The notes beneath the pieces are model-generated. The model searched no databases and was not told where the DNA came from. It saw only the letters and a list, made by a program, of their open reading frames with translations. 38,021 bases of DNA, from assembly GCA_018648805.1 (NCBI GenBank), contig JABGQM010000043.1, forward strand, positions 1-38,021, in the 5' to 3' direction. Shown here piece by piece: positions 1-8,794 of this stretch. The DNA is from Verrucomicrobiota bacterium (lineage in GTDB: Bacteria > Verrucomicrobiota > Kiritimatiellia > UBA8416 > JABMPJ01). A program made the position numbers and the translations under genes. Every line of letters begins with the position of its first letter. Within the stretch, counting starts at the first letter, position 1.

Positions 1-66
1 CGGACACTTAACCGCTTCCTTAACCGCCACCCTTACCCGGTTACCCTTAACCGATCAACTTACACG
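1..66. repeat. CTTAACCG-type intergenic repeat, partial copy
   Basis: The first 66 bases repeat short words such as CACTTAACCG, CTTCCTTAACCG and CACCCTTACCCG at about 11-12 base spacing. The same words in the same style recur at 2934-3125 and 34449-34564, where they form two inverted arms. Here only one arm is seen; the other may lie left of the window. The interval up to 142, the end of the lyase gene, contains nothing else I recognise. Confidence 0.55.
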
Positions 67-142
67 ATCCCTACCTGGCTCCATCCAGAACGCGATTCAT
101 CAATAGAAAATCCCCCGCTAATACCTGAAGCGCCACAAAGTG

Positions 143-2026
143 CTAGTTGCTCATCTTCTCCGCCAATGAAAAGCCGGGGTGCGGGGGCTGATTGTAGGCG
201 GTATTTTGCCACGCTATAGAAAGACGGTAAATCGGGTCGTGCATCAGGGTCACGAGCCGATGCTTTGTGGGGATGGTGGTTGTGTAGATGCGCAGCGCCT
301 TGCCGTCGTCAGTAGCCCAGATCACCTCTTCGCGCCAGTCGCCATGGAGATCAGCGCTGATCACGGGAGTGGCTTTGGTCCCATTGACTGAGGTGCAGCC
401 CTCTGCCGTGAGCAAACGCCTCATAGCACCCTCTGCCTTGGGATCATACTTGGCAATCCAGTTCTTGTTGAGGATCTCCCGCGTCGGGTCAGCGTCCCAC
501 CAGACAAAGAAGTTGGGCGGTGTCGCCGGGGCCGGGCCGATGACCTCGCCTTTGCAGCTGAACAGCTTCTTGGAATACGGGGGGGCATAGTGCCGCTCGT
601 CCCCGCTCGTCCAGGCTTCTGCCCCAGGTGATCCAGCCCAGATATCCGCGCAGGCGCCGCGCCCGATATCGGCCTTCGCCTTGACGGGTACGCTCCAGAG
701 GATTTCTCCCGTCCGTGCATCCCGGAAACTCATCCCGGGGATTCCGCCCGGTTTTGCTTTCTCATGCGGCATGAAGAACTCAAGACCCGGTCGCGAAGGG
801 TCCAGATCCGAGAAATGATGAGCATCGCCGTGCTCAAGATTGGTGGTATAGAGCGGCTTTCCATCATCGTCAATAACCATCGCGCCGTACATGATCTCGT
901 CTCTGCCGTCGCCGTCCACATCGCCTGCGGCGATGCTGTGCGTCCCCTGTCCAATATAGCCGGTGAGATCCTGTCGTTTCCAGGTGTCGAACTTCCAACG
1001 TTGCGTCAGCTTGCCATCTCGAAAGTCCCATGCCGCCATCGCGGTTCGTCCCGGTTTGGCGCGGTAGTAGCCTCGGCCGAAGACCACACTCGCATGGCTC
1101 CCGTCCAGATAAGCAACGCAGGCCAAGTGCCGTTCGCTCCGGTTCCCGTAGGTGTCGCCCCACGTCCCGATGTCACCGCGGGCAGGCTCGTAGGCCACCG
1201 TATCGATCGCAGCTCCGGTCGTGCCGTCGAAAACCGTGAGCCGCTCGGGCGCTTTGAGCACACGCCCGCGTTTATCGCGGTAGTCCTTCTCGGCGTCGCC
1301 AATGACTGCTCCCTGACCATCGATGGTTCCGTCGCTTGTCCGGCACACCACCTCAGCCTTGCCGTCGCCATCAAGGTCATAGACCATAAACTGGGTATAG
1401 TGTGAACCCGCGCGGACGTTGACCCCCAGTTGGATCTTCCAGAGCGATTGGCCATTCATCTCCATGGCTTCAAGGACGACGGGGCTTGTGTGACCGTTGT
1501 GGCTGACGTCTTTGGATGTGCCATCCCACTTGAGCACGAGTTCATAGTCGCCATCGCCATCAAGGTCACCGACGCTGGCATCGCCCGGCTTGTATGCCGG
1601 ACTACTCTGGTCCGGCAAACCGACGGAAGCAGGAGCCGTCAACGGGATGTGAACATATTGCTGTGCCTGCGGGGACACCTCGGCCGATCGTTTCTGAAGT
1701 CTAGTACCGACCAGTGGCTGAACACTGTACCTGGACGTGGCAGCACCATTGGCATCAAGGAAGTTCGTGGAGTCGGCGATTGCTCTGCTGTTCACCTTCT
1801 TTCCATCCCGATAGACGCGGAATGCGACCGACTTGGGGTCGGTACCCAGCAGACGCCAGCTGAGGTAGACGCCCTTCTCGCCCACGTCGATCGCCACCAA
1901 CCCGCGGTCCAGTCTTTCCATGGTACGGACGGTTTGTCCGAATGACGTGTGAGGGACTCCGGCCAGAAAGCAGAGACACACAATAAGGGATATCATTCCC
2001 ATCCTGTTGATCCTGTTCGGCTGCAT
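143..2026 (-). CDS. Secreted rhamnogalacturonan lyase, polysaccharide lyase family 11
   Basis: This 627-residue protein should cleave the rhamnose-galacturonate backbone of rhamnogalacturonan I by beta-elimination, outside the cytoplasm. A Sec signal peptide is visible (hydrophobic stretch at residues 11-25, likely cleavage after SFG-Q near 31). It is followed by the PL11 opening MERLDRGLVAID and a beta-propeller with repeated acidic calcium loops: GDLDGDGDYE near 153, DLDGDGKAE near 217 and GDVDGDGRDE near 368. The length equals typical Bacillus YesW-type enzymes. The start ATG directly follows the TAA of the upstream vapC-like gene with no gap and no clear ribosome site. A start at Met9 is possible and would still leave a signal peptide. 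A GH106-like glycosidase downstream in the window fits a shared role in rhamnose-rich pectin use, which is inference. Confidence 0.9.
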   Translation of the reverse strand: MQPNRINRMGMISLIVCLCFLAGVPHTSFGQTVRTMERLDRGLVAIDVGEKGVYLSWRLLGTDPKSVAFRVYRDGKKVNSRAIADSTNFLDANGAATSRYSVQPLVGTRLQKRSAEVSPQAQQYVHIPLTAPASVGLPDQSSPAYKPGDASVGDLDGDGDYELVLKWDGTSKDVSHNGHTSPVVLEAMEMNGQSLWKIQLGVNVRAGSHYTQFMVYDLDGDGKAEVVCRTSDGTIDGQGAVIGDAEKDYRDKRGRVLKAPERLTVFDGTTGAAIDTVAYEPARGDIGTWGDTYGNRSERHLACVAYLDGSHASVVFGRGYYRAKPGRTAMAAWDFRDGKLTQRWKFDTWKRQDLTGYIGQGTHSIAAGDVDGDGRDEIMYGAMVIDDDGKPLYTTNLEHGDAHHFSDLDPSRPGLEFFMPHEKAKPGGIPGMSFRDARTGEILWSVPVKAKADIGRGACADIWAGSPGAEAWTSGDERHYAPPYSKKLFSCKGEVIGPAPATPPNFFVWWDADPTREILNKNWIAKYDPKAEGAMRRLLTAEGCTSVNGTKATPVISADLHGDWREEVIWATDDGKALRIYTTTIPTKHRLVTLMHDPIYRLSIAWQNTAYNQPPHPGFSLAEKMSN

Positions 2027-2449
2027 TTATGTGGTAAAGGGATTGCAGACCACCAGCGAGCCGTAATGCTGGCCGTCAGACATGTCTTCTGAGTAAACCG
2101 TGCCGCATCCGGCCCGCTCGGCCGCGGCCAGGATGAGAGCATCCCAGTAGCTCAGCTGCCAACGCTCCTTGATGTTCACAGCTTCAACAACAAGCGTTGC
2201 ATCGATATCGACGGTCTCCAGCGTGGAAAGCAGGACGATCTCTTTCTTTGCCGCCGCCGATGACATGGGCTGTTTGACCTTCTGCGTGATCGTCACGAAG
2301 AACTCACTCAAGACCTGGGACGAAATGACGCCGGTGCCATTGCGAAGGCTTTCGAACAGGATCGCCTGGCTCTGGGCCCTTCTGTCAGGGCGGGCTCTGT
2401 CGTGCGCATAAACGATGATGTTGGCGTCCAGAAAGACCTTAGCGGGCAT
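2027..2449 (-). CDS. vapC: PIN-domain toxin, VapC family
   Basis: This 140-residue PIN-domain protein is the likely toxin of a type II toxin-antitoxin pair; family members are Mg-dependent ribonucleases. The acidic residues expected in the active site are present: Asp8 (FLDANIIVYAHD), Glu49 (QVLSEFF), Asp103 (YWDALILAAA) and Asp122 (SEDM). It overlaps the upstream antitoxin gene by 11 bases, typical of translational coupling. Its stop codon TAA is immediately followed by the ATG of the pectin lyase gene, so the lyase may be read through from this promoter. The exact RNA target cannot be inferred. Confidence 0.85.
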   Translation of the reverse strand: MPAKVFLDANIIVYAHDRARPDRRAQSQAILFESLRNGTGVISSQVLSEFFVTITQKVKQPMSSAAAKKEIVLLSTLETVDIDATLVVEAVNIKERWQLSYWDALILAAAERAGCGTVYSEDMSDGQHYGSLVVCNPFTT

Positions 2450-2672
2450 GAAGATCCTCCCGTTGCCATGTCAGGTCGCCCACAACAACATCCGAAGCAT
2501 CAAAAGACTCCTGTAGTTGGGCAACCACTTCCTCGGTGCGCGAGTCCTCACGTGCCGCTAATCGCTCCAGGATATCCCGCACCATAGCCGTAATCGTCGT
2601 ATGCCTTTCGACCGCCAATCTCCGCACTTTCATCAGGATATCGTCGTCCGCCGCAATGGTAATGTTGGTCAT
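2439..2672 (-). CDS. Ribbon-helix-helix type antitoxin, VapB-like
   Basis: This 77-residue protein is the predicted antitoxin partner of the PIN toxin it overlaps. Residues 1-40 look like a ribbon-helix-helix (CopG/Arc-like) DNA-binding unit: a short beta strand (TNITIAAD), then two helices (DILMKVRRLAVER and TTITAMVRDILERLAA). The C-terminal half is acidic and probably wraps the toxin. The start at 2672 was chosen because AGGGAGAGG lies just upstream; an alternative start nine codons earlier (2699) lacks such a site. Autorepression of the pair is expected from the family but I saw no clear operator. Confidence 0.8.
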   Translation of the reverse strand: MTNITIAADDDILMKVRRLAVERHTTITAMVRDILERLAAREDSRTEEVVAQLQESFDASDVVVGDLTWQREDLHAR

Positions 2673-2883
2673 GACCTCTCCCTTATTGCCTCCACACATA
2701 ATAAGGGTAGCACATTAACTGTGGAATGCAACCATGCCTATTCACCCTGTCGTGGTGCGGTTGAAGGTCCCGGGCACCCGGGGGCAATCCCCGCACGTTG
2801 AAGTTTCGGCGCTCATTACGAAAGCACCGTTGTTGAGAGAGGTACGAGCAGCTAATATGGATTGATCAGATCACCAGAATCAA
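2673..2883. other. Intergenic region upstream of the vapBC-like pair
   Basis: I see no gene here. It must hold the promoter of the minus-strand toxin-antitoxin genes and, before the MITE inserted, sequence upstream of the plus-strand DUF6807 gene. A small GC-rich structure (CCCGGG-CA-CCCGGG at 2769-2782) is the only obvious hairpin; its role is unknown. The left copy of the 8-base target duplication AGAATCAA is at 2876-2883. Confidence 0.4.
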
Positions 2884-3200
2884 GGTTCTGTCAAAAGTTC
2901 TATGAAAAGTAATGAAAGACGAGCTGAGACACTTGACCGCACACTTCCTCGCACACTTAACCGCCACACTTCGTCGGATACGCTTAAACGACTCTCTTGC
3001 AACGGCTAACGCTATGACGAGTAAGCAGGTCCCTCCTTCGCCGCGGCTACGGAGGGCACGCGGTTAAGGGTATCCGAGTAAGGGTGGCGAGTAAGAAAGC
3101 GATTAAGTGTAGGAAAGCGGGGGAGAACGGGCGATTGGTCGCAATCCCTTGGTAGACAGCAGGTGCGGGCGTTACGAGCATGGACGCTTTTGACAGAACC
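2884..3200. mobile_element. MITE-like element, IS6-type ends, 8-bp target duplication
   Basis: A 317-base non-coding element is bounded by perfect 14-base terminal inverted repeats: GGTTCTGTCAAAAG at 2884-2897 and its reverse complement at 3187-3200. It is directly flanked by the 8-base direct repeat AGAATCAA (2876-2883 and 3201-3208). Perfect ends plus a matching target duplication show insertion by transposition. From memory, the 14-base length, the GG(T/C)-CTGT start and the 8-base duplication resemble IS6/IS26-family ends, so a trans-acting IS6-like transposase is plausible. The interior is filled by a CTTAACCG-type palindrome. The element sits 22 bases before the start codon of the DUF6807 gene, just upstream of its ribosome-binding site, so it separates that operon from its former promoter. 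Confidence 0.8.
2934..3125. repeat. CTTAACCG-type imperfect palindrome, full copy
   Basis: The left arm (about 2934-2992) reads CACTTGACCG, CACACTTAACCGCC, then CGGATACGCTTAAACG. The right arm (about 3070-3120) reads, on the opposite strand, CTTTCTTACTCGCCACCC and CGGATACCCTTAACCG. The arms form a long imperfect hairpin with a GC-rich loop containing a second small inverted repeat (CCTCCTTCGCCGCGG... near 3031-3058). The same family occurs at the window start and at 34449-34564. It lies inside the MITE, so it may be the MITE's cargo, or the element may have inserted around it. Confidence 0.6.
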
Positions 3201-3222
3201 AGAATCAAGCATCGGAGCATCT

Positions 3223-4203
3223 ATGAAAGTGAGTCGTCTCATGGTTCTACTAGCGGTCTCTTCTGTTCTCGCCACAGCATCACATGCCGGGGAGCTGGCG
3301 GCTAGCAGGGAGGATGGATCCCTCCGGGTGACAGTGGATGGTGACGTCTTCACGGCGTATCACTACGAAGCAGCCGACCGGCCATTCTTCTACCCCCTCA
3401 TCGCACCCACGGGTGACAACATCACCCGACACTGGCCGATGAAAGACATCAACAAGGACGAGGAGCGTGACCACAAGCACCACCGCTCGCTCTGGTACAC
3501 GCACGGTGATGTCAATGGGCATGATTTCTGGACGGAGGGCCGGGGACCGAAGATTGTCCAGACAGCGCTGAAGGTCGAGTCCCGCACGGACAAGGTGGTG
3601 ATCGCCTGCGATAATGAGTGGCGCGCGAAGAATGGCGATATAGTCTGTACAGACAGCCGCACGCATACGATCAGGACGGAGGCCGACAGCCGCATCATTG
3701 ATTTTGAAATAACGATCAAAGCGAGTCATGGAAAGATTGTACTCGGCGACACCAAGGAAGGCTCCATGGCGTTCCGCGTGGCGCCGACGCTCCGGACAGC
3801 GGGCAAGGTCGCAAAAGGCAGCATGCTCAACAGCGAAGGCGTTAGCGGCAAGAAAGCGTGGGGCAAACGAGCCAGATGGTGTGATTACTACGGCCCGCTA
3901 AACGGCAAGACAGTCGGCATTGCCATTATGGACCACACAGCGAACCCACGCCATCCCACCACCTGGCATGCGCGGGACTACGGACTGTGCTGCGCGAATC
4001 CATTTGGCCTCTCCTACTTCGAGAAGAAGCCGCGGGGTGCAGGCAACATGAGAATCAAGGCGGGCGAAAGCGTCACCTTCAGATACCGCGTCCTGGTCCA
4101 TAGCGGAACAGCGGAAAAAGCTGATATTGAGCAGCAATATGGGCGTTATGTCGGTGCAGGCGCCACCATCGAGTCGAAGAATACCGGCCAGAAAGATAGA
4201 TAA
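3223..4203 (+). CDS. Exported DUF6807 (PmoA-like) family protein
   Basis: This 326-residue protein belongs to the DUF6807 family, often annotated methane oxygenase PmoA although unrelated to real methane monooxygenase. Family members are common in polysaccharide-utilisation loci of PVC bacteria and Bacteroidota; no reaction is established. It has a signal peptide (MKVSRLMVLLAVSS..., cleavage near SHA-GE), the family motif RDHKHHRSLWYTHGDVNG around residue 90, and late aromatic and His residues (HPTTWHARDYGL, ANPFGLSYF). Start 3223 was chosen because GGAG sits 8 bases upstream and it begins the signal peptide; an in-frame upstream ATG at 3163 lies inside the MITE. The stop codon overlaps the next start (TAATG), so the two genes are translationally coupled. 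Confidence 0.85.
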   Translation: MKVSRLMVLLAVSSVLATASHAGELAASREDGSLRVTVDGDVFTAYHYEAADRPFFYPLIAPTGDNITRHWPMKDINKDEERDHKHHRSLWYTHGDVNGHDFWTEGRGPKIVQTALKVESRTDKVVIACDNEWRAKNGDIVCTDSRTHTIRTEADSRIIDFEITIKASHGKIVLGDTKEGSMAFRVAPTLRTAGKVAKGSMLNSEGVSGKKAWGKRARWCDYYGPLNGKTVGIAIMDHTANPRHPTTWHARDYGLCCANPFGLSYFEKKPRGAGNMRIKAGESVTFRYRVLVHSGTAEKADIEQQYGRYVGAGATIESKNTGQKDR

Positions 4204-5654
4204 TGAAGATAGACAGAAGAAGTTTTCTAAAACGTTCAGCCGCATTTGGTTCGGTGATGATTCTCCCCAGCAGCAGGGCATTCGGCGCCAACGAGCGGCT
4301 TGCGGTGGGGATGATGGGAGTAGGCGGTAAGGGCATCGTAACCATCGGCGCGGTAAAAGGCGCCGGATGCGATATCGTGGCTGTATGTGATCCCGACAAG
4401 CAGCACATGGCGCGTGCCGCTAAGCGCGCGGGCGGAAACGTCAAGCAGTACCAGGATTTCAGGGACATGCTTGAGGATAAATCGATCGACGCGATCGTCA
4501 TGTGCACCCCAAACCACTGGCATGCGATCGGAACCGTGATGGCCTGCCAGGCGGGTAAGGATGTCTACGTCGAGAAGCCGGCCAGCCATTCGATCTGGGA
4601 GGGACGCAAGATGGTTGAAGCCGCCCGCAAATACAATCGTATCGTTCAGGTCGGTTCGCAGCAGCGGTCGGACCCGGCACTGATCGAAATGAAGCGTATG
4701 ATCGCGGCCAAGGAGATTGGTGAGGTCCAGTGGGCCCATGCGCTCTGGTACGCTGACCGCCCTCCCATTGGCAAGGTCTCGGGGCCAACCAAGGTGCCGG
4801 ACCATATCGACTATGATCTCTGGTGCGGTCCGCGCGAGAACGTCCCGCTGATGAGAAAGAAGCTTCACTATGATTGGCACTGGCGCTGGGAATACGGCAA
4901 CGGCGATATGGGCAATCGTGTGATTCATAACATCGATGACGTCCACCATGTCCTGCAACTCAACGACGACGTCCCGACGCGAATGATGGCCGTTGGCGGG
5001 CGGTTCGGCTACCACGACGATGCCAACACCCCCAACACCGAAGTTATCGTGCTGGAGGGCAAGGTACCCATCATCGCCAGCAGCCGGAACCTACCGCTGA
5101 TCCACCCCAGCACCGGAAGGGCGGCCGGCGCGTCTGTCTACCGCAGGCTAGGGAAGGGCTTACGACATACGACATTGATCAAATGCGAAGGGGGCTTCTT
5201 TGCCGTAACGCGAGGCGGCGGCAAGGTCTATGACAATGACGGCAAGACCATCAAACAGATCAAGGGCAATGGTGGCCGCCGACACATGCGAAACTGGGTC
5301 GATGCGATCAAATCCCGTAACAAGGATGACTTGAAGGCCGAGGTCGAACAGGGGCACCTGGGCTGCCTGCTCCTGCACACCGGTAACATCAGCTACCAGG
5401 TCGGCCAACAGGCAAGCTGTGATACGGTAAGCAAGCAGGTGGCCGGCATAGAGGAGGCCGAATCCATCTGGGGAGACACCATCGAGCACCTCAAGAGCCA
5501 TAACATAGACCTCGCCAAGGAACGGCCTACGCTTGGCCCATGGCTGACGTTCGACCCGAAGCAAGAGCGCTTCACCGGCCAGCATGCCGATGCGGCCAAT
5601 GCACTCGTCAAGGAGAGCTACCGCAAGGAATTCGCCATACCGGAACAGGTGTAG
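4203..5654 (+). CDS. Tat-exported Gfo/Idh/MocA family oxidoreductase
   Basis: This 483-residue protein is an NAD(P)-dependent sugar or cyclitol dehydrogenase of the Gfo/Idh/MocA family. The N terminus has a twin-arginine signal (RRSFLKR at residues 5-11, hydrophobic stretch to about 28), implying folding with cofactor before export, as in glucose-fructose oxidoreductase. The Rossmann fold begins with VGMMGVGGKG near 35-44. The NHWH and EKPASHS segments (near 102 and 125) carry the conserved Lys of the family EKP motif. The C-terminal half matches the family substrate domain. It shares one base with the upstream DUF6807 gene, a pairing seen repeatedly in PVC carbohydrate loci, which suggests both act on one exported sugar. 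The substrate is unknown. Confidence 0.9.
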   Translation: MKIDRRSFLKRSAAFGSVMILPSSRAFGANERLAVGMMGVGGKGIVTIGAVKGAGCDIVAVCDPDKQHMARAAKRAGGNVKQYQDFRDMLEDKSIDAIVMCTPNHWHAIGTVMACQAGKDVYVEKPASHSIWEGRKMVEAARKYNRIVQVGSQQRSDPALIEMKRMIAAKEIGEVQWAHALWYADRPPIGKVSGPTKVPDHIDYDLWCGPRENVPLMRKKLHYDWHWRWEYGNGDMGNRVIHNIDDVHHVLQLNDDVPTRMMAVGGRFGYHDDANTPNTEVIVLEGKVPIIASSRNLPLIHPSTGRAAGASVYRRLGKGLRHTTLIKCEGGFFAVTRGGGKVYDNDGKTIKQIKGNGGRRHMRNWVDAIKSRNKDDLKAEVEQGHLGCLLLHTGNISYQVGQQASCDTVSKQVAGIEEAESIWGDTIEHLKSHNIDLAKERPTLGPWLTFDPKQERFTGQHADAANALVKESYRKEFAIPEQV

Positions 5655-5735
5655 GCGCTGACCCCATCAGGCTTGCTGGTACCGGTCGCGCTGACACCGA
5701 TGAAGAAGAAGCCGTCACTGATTCTGGATGGCATA

Positions 5736-7664
5736 TTAGTGACCGCTGATAGCCATGCACCCATGGGGCGCAAGGGACACTTCAACATCTGAGTTCCACT
5801 CCAGAGCTTCGCCGCTATCCATATCGACCCGGACGCCGCTCGTCGCTGCGCGCCACTCAAGCTTCCCTGCAAACGGAGTCTCACCCTCATTGAAGACGAC
5901 CAGATAGTCGCAGCCGTCCTTCCGGACCTCGCGAATACGCAATTCCGGGCATGCGGGGCTCACGGAGACACGTGGGTCTCTCTTTTTTCTGATGCTCTCG
6001 AGCAGTGACGCTTCGCCCTCGTCAGGACTCCAGACAACGGATCTGCCGGATGCCGTCAGTTGTGCAACGGCCGCTTCGGCTTCAGCACTGGAAGCTGCAC
6101 CAAACCCCTTCTCGACGATCAGCAGCCCATACGTCATGGCGCCAATACAGATCCCGCCCTCCCCCACGACCGCGTCTTCACCGAAGTGCCGGGCCTCGAT
6201 GTAGTTGAAATCAATCTGATGCTCGAAGCAGACACGGGCACTCTTCCAGGGCAGTCGATCATGCTGACCCAGAATGGCGACATCGCACACCTGTTCGCTA
6301 TCGGTATTGAGCCAGCAGAGCTTGCCGGTCAACTCCGCGAAGGCCTTGTAGTCATCCCACCACGGACTGTTGGGCCCGACATCACGTGGGCGCTCATCGA
6401 TACGCGGTCCGCGGACAGAATAGTAAAACGCATGAGGCACCAGCAGGTTGCAGCCACGAATGAGCAACCAGAGCGCCAGCCATCGATACTCCTCGAAGGT
6501 CAGTTCATGCCCGTAGGCACCGGCAAACTCGTTGAGGTTGCGCCGCCTGCGGAGATGCAGCATCGCAGATGAAGCACACTTACCCATCGTACTGTGCGGG
6601 CCAACCAGCGCCGACTCCTTGCCCGGCTCAACGTAACGAAGTACCACATCCTGGCCAGGAATTTGGAAGTGGCGGAGCAAACCGATATCGGTCGATTCGG
6701 CCGGATGACCCGTCAAGGCAATGCCATGCTCCGCACACCACTCCGAGATAGGCGCGTAGTAGGTCTCCTGCAGGCGATGCCGCAGCGCCTTGTGGTAGTC
6801 GGCGCGATAGGTGCCGGCATCCGGCTCCGCATCATCCCACAGCGCGGGAAGATGAGGAGCAAAGTCATACCCAAGGAACGCGTTCACATGTTCCAGGATC
6901 CCGCTGGTGCCGGGACGCGGATTGATCTCTCGCCAGCCGCCCCTGCCCAGCAGGCCGGGCTCGTCCGTAAAAACACCTTTGATGGTCTTGCCGAAATACT
7001 CCCCGAACTCATCGTAGTAGCGCTGGTAGACCAGCCGGATAAAGCACTGCATCGCCTCGGGATTCAACAAATCACCGGCCAGAGGCCTGTTTTCGTCCAC
7101 CTCCTTGTGGTCATCGCGCCGGGCGGGATCCTCGTCGACAAAATGAACGCCGCGGATGACCGCGCCCACCGGCCGGTCAACGACGACAATCCGATGTCCG
7201 TCGTGCTGACGGGTGACCTCGGCCACCAGCGTCTGGTCGTCAGCCAACTCCACGCCCGATTCTCCTATCTTCACACCCTCGACCGTTTCGCCGGGCGCGG
7301 CATGAGTAAGGTCGACCTGCACCAACCCGCGACAGGCATACGCCGGGTTCTCCGCCGCCACCTGGCCGGCAGACGACCCGCTCGGATACATCGCCTCATC
7401 GTAGAGGAGAACCCACATATCGCGCCGGGCCGCTTCCTCAATCGCAAAGCGCATCATCTTCAGCAGCTCATCGCTCATCCACCCCAGGTGTACAGGCAGC
7501 CCGGCGCGCGGATGAATCACAAACGCATGAACACTATGCGCCTGAAAATCATCAAGCTGCCGCGCTATCTCAGCTTCACTGAGTTCATCGTTCCAAAACC
7601 AGAACGGCGCCTGCGAAAACTCACGCGCCTGCGATGGGTAGCTGTTGAATGACTGACTCTTCAT
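5736..7664 (-). CDS. GH106-like glycoside hydrolase, putative rhamnosidase-type
   Basis: This protein of about 642 residues lacks a signal peptide. After an N-terminal APFWFWNDELS motif it shows a TIM-barrel-like succession (HAFVIHPRAGL, WVLLYDEAMYPSG, KGVFTDEPGLL, IALTGHPAE, RGCNLLVPHAFYYS) and a C-terminal beta domain. This pattern matches the large glycosyl hydrolase group around GH106 alpha-L-rhamnosidases, although it is shorter than full-length GH106 enzymes. The acidic pair in FTDEPG is a candidate catalytic site by inference. Start 7664 begins just before the family homology. An in-frame ATG at 7715, 14 bases after the upstream gene's stop, is equally possible; neither has a good ribosome site. 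It is last in a minus-strand run with a UroD-family methyltransferase. Together with the PL11 lyase it could release rhamnose in the cytoplasm. Confidence 0.7.
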   Translation of the reverse strand: MKSQSFNSYPSQAREFSQAPFWFWNDELSEAEIARQLDDFQAHSVHAFVIHPRAGLPVHLGWMSDELLKMMRFAIEEAARRDMWVLLYDEAMYPSGSSAGQVAAENPAYACRGLVQVDLTHAAPGETVEGVKIGESGVELADDQTLVAEVTRQHDGHRIVVVDRPVGAVIRGVHFVDEDPARRDDHKEVDENRPLAGDLLNPEAMQCFIRLVYQRYYDEFGEYFGKTIKGVFTDEPGLLGRGGWREINPRPGTSGILEHVNAFLGYDFAPHLPALWDDAEPDAGTYRADYHKALRHRLQETYYAPISEWCAEHGIALTGHPAESTDIGLLRHFQIPGQDVVLRYVEPGKESALVGPHSTMGKCASSAMLHLRRRRNLNEFAGAYGHELTFEEYRWLALWLLIRGCNLLVPHAFYYSVRGPRIDERPRDVGPNSPWWDDYKAFAELTGKLCWLNTDSEQVCDVAILGQHDRLPWKSARVCFEHQIDFNYIEARHFGEDAVVGEGGICIGAMTYGLLIVEKGFGAASSAEAEAAVAQLTASGRSVVWSPDEGEASLLESIRKKRDPRVSVSPACPELRIREVRKDGCDYLVVFNEGETPFAGKLEWRAATSGVRVDMDSGEALEWNSDVEVSLAPHGCMAISGH

Positions 7665-7729
7665 TCTGTGGTTGGTTGACTTACTCAAGCGCCCCCTGCA
7701 TGTGGTATAGAGCATGGTGAAACAGTGCT

Positions 7730-8731
7730 CTACGCGCGCCTTCCCCCTCTGGCGGCGTAGGCCTCGAGCAGTTGGAGATAGGAGCGATAGTGGGTCAATG
7801 AAACATCCGGTGGGGTCTGGTGGTCGACGCTGGGGATGAAGCCGCCGGTCTGCATCGTCGGCAGCAGGCGCTCGAACTCGGCGCGCTGCGCCTCCGGGCC
7901 ATCCTTCATCACGATCTTGTCGTAGGCTCCGATCATCAGCCAGTCGGGGTGCTCCCGCCGGATATTCGCCACGTCCACACCGGCCATCCGTTCCAATGGC
8001 AGGATCCCTTCCACCCCCACCTCTTTCAGCCAGGGGATCAGCGGCTCCACATCGCCATCGGAATCGACAAAGACGCGAATCCCGCGCTCGCGCAATGCCT
8101 TCACCAACGGCCGGTAGTACGGTGCCAGAAACTCGTCAAAGAGCTCCTTGGAGAGCATCGGCCCATGGTTGTAGCTCATATCCTCGGCAATGGTCATGAA
8201 CTGGGGCACGCACATCTCGTCGCAGAAACGATCAAGCATGTGCAGGTTGAACTCCAGCAGATCACGGTTCATCCGGTGCATCAGTTCGGGATCGTCATAG
8301 AAGGCAAAAAGGTGCCCCTCGATCCCAAACAGCGTGCGAGGATTCCAAAAGAACCCATTGAAGGAGATCCAGACCACGCGCTCACCAGCCGCATTCTCGG
8401 CCTTCACCCGTTTACAGTAATCCGAATCGAAGTCTCGTCCCACATAGAGCGTATCGTACATGGCGTCATAATCAGCCTCGCTCTTGAGGATGCCGGATCC
8501 ATGATGCGTCGGCTTGGGTGTCTCGGCACTGCCAGGGGCCATCCAGAACTGACTGTAGGGGTCTAGGCCGAGGTGCGCGCGTATGTTCTCAGCCCCCTGC
8601 AACGAGGCATCCAACCCCTCCTCGCGCCACCGATCCGTCGTAAGCCCCCAAAACCCCGCCCACTCGATCATGGGTAGACGGTCCACCTCCTGAAAATGCA
8701 TCAACGCACTAAACCGCTCAACATGATTCAT
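7730..8731 (-). CDS. Uroporphyrinogen decarboxylase (URO-D) family methyltransferase-like protein
   Basis: This 333-residue protein has the URO-D/MtaA-CmuA TIM-barrel fold. The motifs fit: the MNHVERFSALMHFQEVDRLP opening, IAEDMSYNHGPMLS near 185, a metal-site-like segment RVFVDSDGDVEPLIPWLKE and PSVDHQTPPDVS near the C terminus. Members in anaerobes and PVC genomes are mostly cobalamin-dependent methyltransferase relatives, or paralogues of unknown function near carbohydrate genes, rather than haem enzymes. No corrinoid protein gene is next to it, so a haem or methyl role is not supported here. Start 8731 was chosen because AAGGAG lies 8 bases upstream; an in-frame ATG at 8749 has no such site. 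Confidence 0.8.
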   Translation of the reverse strand: MNHVERFSALMHFQEVDRLPMIEWAGFWGLTTDRWREEGLDASLQGAENIRAHLGLDPYSQFWMAPGSAETPKPTHHGSGILKSEADYDAMYDTLYVGRDFDSDYCKRVKAENAAGERVVWISFNGFFWNPRTLFGIEGHLFAFYDDPELMHRMNRDLLEFNLHMLDRFCDEMCVPQFMTIAEDMSYNHGPMLSKELFDEFLAPYYRPLVKALRERGIRVFVDSDGDVEPLIPWLKEVGVEGILPLERMAGVDVANIRREHPDWLMIGAYDKIVMKDGPEAQRAEFERLLPTMQTGGFIPSVDHQTPPDVSLTHYRSYLQLLEAYAARGGRRA

Positions 8732-8794
8732 TCCCGCAACTCCTTGCACGCCAGCCTTCAGAAGCGGCCGTTGCGTCGTGATTCACATATCGCG

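Noticed and set aside
3223..4203. Methane monooxygenase subunit (PmoA) annotation
   Set aside because: The protein is a soluble exported DUF6807 member in a carbohydrate context and shows none of the membrane helices of particulate methane monooxygenase.
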